From Acidobacteriota bacterium (GTDB lineage: Bacteria; Acidobacteriota; Terriglobia; Acidiferrales; 2-02-FULL-67-57), in NCBI GenBank assembly GCA_016189965.1, contig JACPRL010000105.1:1-6110 (forward strand): a stretch of DNA of 6,110 bases. Direction: 5' to 3'. Below, piece by piece: positions 4,807 through 6,110 of this stretch. Every line of letters begins with the position of its first letter. Position 1 is the stretch's first letter. Made by a program: the position numbers and the translations under genes. The notes under the pieces are model-generated. The model was given only the letters and a program-made list of their open reading frames with translations, did not search any database and was not told the origin of the DNA.

Positions 4807-6110
4807 CTACTGCCGCTGAAATTCCGGCGAGGCCAGGAGCCAGCCGAGCGCCAGCCGCGCTCGGGCTTCCGGCGGAGCGTTGCCTTCTGTGCCCGCCTTG
4901 GCCAAGTCCGCTTCGAGCGCGGCGCGGGTTGGCTCGGAGAGCGGCCGCACGAGCACGTGGTCGCTGAGCTGGGCGAGCATTCCCTCCGTCGAATTCGTTT
5001 CCAGCGCGCGCGGCAACTCGACGCGAACACCGGGCAGACGGTTGGCCGCCAGCCCCAGCGCCACCTTCATCCGGTTGAGCAGCCCGCCGGTCGAGACCCA
5101 GGCGTCAGCCGTGTCCTTATAGCCGGTGGGCGGCTGGGCAGCGTAGAGCGGCTGACCGAGCTCGCGCAGCGCCACGACCAGGCCGGGCGGCACATCGCTG
5201 ATTTCGGCGTCGGTGGCGCGCACCGCGCTCACGACAAACTCGAACGGCGTCTTCACCTTCACCCCGACAGCCTCCGGAGACCAGAACTCTTCCGAGCTGA
5301 ACAGCGTGCGCAGCACGGCGCGGATGTCGCCGTCGGTTTCGCGGAATGTCCGCGCCATCTTGTCGACCAGCGTCGCCGGCGGCTGGTCGCTGACGAAGCG
5401 CTGGGCGAGCTTGGTGGAGATGAAGCGAGCGGTCGAGGGATGCCGGGCGACGATGTCCAGCACACGCTCGGCGTCCCGCTGGCCTCCGTTCTCGATGCGC
5501 TGGCCGAGGACGACCTTCATGCCCTTGTCATGGAACTCGTCCACGTAGATGAACTGCTGGCCGAGCGGCAGCGGGGTGAGGGTCCAGCCGGTGAAGCAGC
5601 GGGCGACTTCGATGATGTCCTGCTGGGTGTAGCCGCCCTCGACGCCCAGCGTGTGCAGTTCGAGCAGCTCGCGGGCGTAGTTCTCGTTGAGGCCGCGGCG
5701 GCGCTGCTGCGGAGCTTGCTGCTGGCTGTCCGCCCGCTGCTGGAAGCGTCCCCGGCGTCCGGCCATGCGCTCGTCGCCTGCCCGCGCCAGTTGCCGTTCC
5801 AGAATTTGGTCGAGCTGGCGCGTATCCATCCCGCGTTGCACCAGAATCTCCCGCAACAGCGCGCCGGGCTGGACGCCCTGGCGCTGGAGCTCGGCCAGGT
5901 AGCGGCGCCGCAGTTCGCGGTCGTCGTAGTCAGCCTCGGGGTCGCTGCTCAGCCAGTTGTCGAGATAGAAAAGCATGGCCGGATGGCGCGCGGTGGCGCC
6001 GAGCAGGTCGCGGAACTTGCCCAGCGCGTGGGGGCGGATGGCCTCGTGCTCGTAGCTGGTGGTGAGCCAACGGTCCGCGCCTTTGCCGATAAAGACGTTG
6101 AAGTGGTTGA
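4807..6110 (-). CDS. DUF1800 family protein, function unknown (N-terminus outside window)
   Basis: DUF1800 proteins are large, mostly exported proteins of unknown activity that are often encoded beside DUF1501. Reading is open from the right edge, so the gene starts outside; 433 residues are visible. An internal ATG at 5976 is not the start, because the 44 preceding codons carry clear family sequence (NHFNVF, KGADRWLTTSYEHEAIRPHA, GKFRDLLGATA). Other marks, in visible-fragment numbering, are MLFYLDNW (45-52), GLNENYARELLELHTLG (139-155), FTGW (172-175), QPPTGYKDTADAW plus GGLLNRM (325-347), and a LASPEFQ end. Between LDNW and GLNENY lies a long charged, Gln/Arg-rich segment (about 55-138), probably a helical or disordered insert. 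No catalytic residues can be assigned. It precedes the DUF1501 gene by 15 bases; the two products may be exported or act together. Confidence 0.93.
   Translation of the reverse strand, partial: NHFNVFIGKGADRWLTTSYEHEAIRPHALGKFRDLLGATARHPAMLFYLDNWLSSDPEADYDDRELRRRYLAELQRQGVQPGALLREILVQRGMDTRQLDQILERQLARAGDERMAGRRGRFQQRADSQQQAPQQRRRGLNENYARELLELHTLGVEGGYTQQDIIEVARCFTGWTLTPLPLGQQFIYVDEFHDKGMKVVLGQRIENGGQRDAERVLDIVARHPSTARFISTKLAQRFVSDQPPATLVDKMARTFRETDGDIRAVLRTLFSSEEFWSPEAVGVKVKTPFEFVVSAVRATDAEISDVPPGLVVALRELGQPLYAAQPPTGYKDTADAWVSTGGLLNRMKVALGLAANRLPGVRVELPRALETNSTEGMLAQLSDHVLVRPLSEPTRAALEADLAKAGTEGNAPPEARARLALGWLLASPEFQRQ

Noticed and set aside
5687..5902. Plus-strand 71-codon Arg/Trp/Cys-rich open frame
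   Set aside because: It is the complement of the Gln/Arg-rich insert of the DUF1800 gene, with no independent support.

Overview
The window is GC-rich bacterial DNA in which every supportable gene lies on the minus strand, so it reads right to left. It looks like a chromosomal segment from an Acidobacteriota-like organism. That guess rests on the GC-rich composition, the DUF1800-DUF1501 exported pair (common in Acidobacteriota, Planctomycetota and some Proteobacteria) and a housekeeping run rplU-rpmA-obgE-nadD-rsfS-rlmH. It is an inference from family context; there is no rRNA or marker placement.

Right part (6110 to 3541): the 3' portion of a DUF1800 gene, whose N-terminus lies outside the window, is followed after 15 bases by a DUF1501 gene with a twin-arginine signal peptide. 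The two form a probable two-gene operon for cell-envelope or exported proteins of unknown function.

Middle and left (3540 to 1): an 85-base gap holds a near-consensus sigma70-type promoter (TTGACG, 17 bases, TATAAT) that fires into rplU. Downstream come rplU (L21), rpmA (L27), obgE (ribosome-assembly GTPase), nadD (NAD biosynthesis), rsfS (ribosome silencing factor), rlmH (23S rRNA pseudouridine methyltransferase) and the start of a cobO-type corrinoid adenosyltransferase cut by the left edge. Spacings run from a 4-base overlap (nadD/rsfS) to 58 bases (rpmA/obgE), and no convincing terminator or second promoter is visible, so this is probably one transcription unit. Its theme is large-subunit ribosome assembly, maturation and dormancy, with two cofactor genes attached: NAD synthesis and cobalamin adenosylation.

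There are no RNA genes, mobile elements, CRISPR arrays or gene-free stretches over 300 bases. I see no clear new biological system. The least understood part is the DUF1800-DUF1501 pair. The remaining observations are residue-level oddities in conserved proteins, a start-codon issue in nadD, and the cobO linkage.
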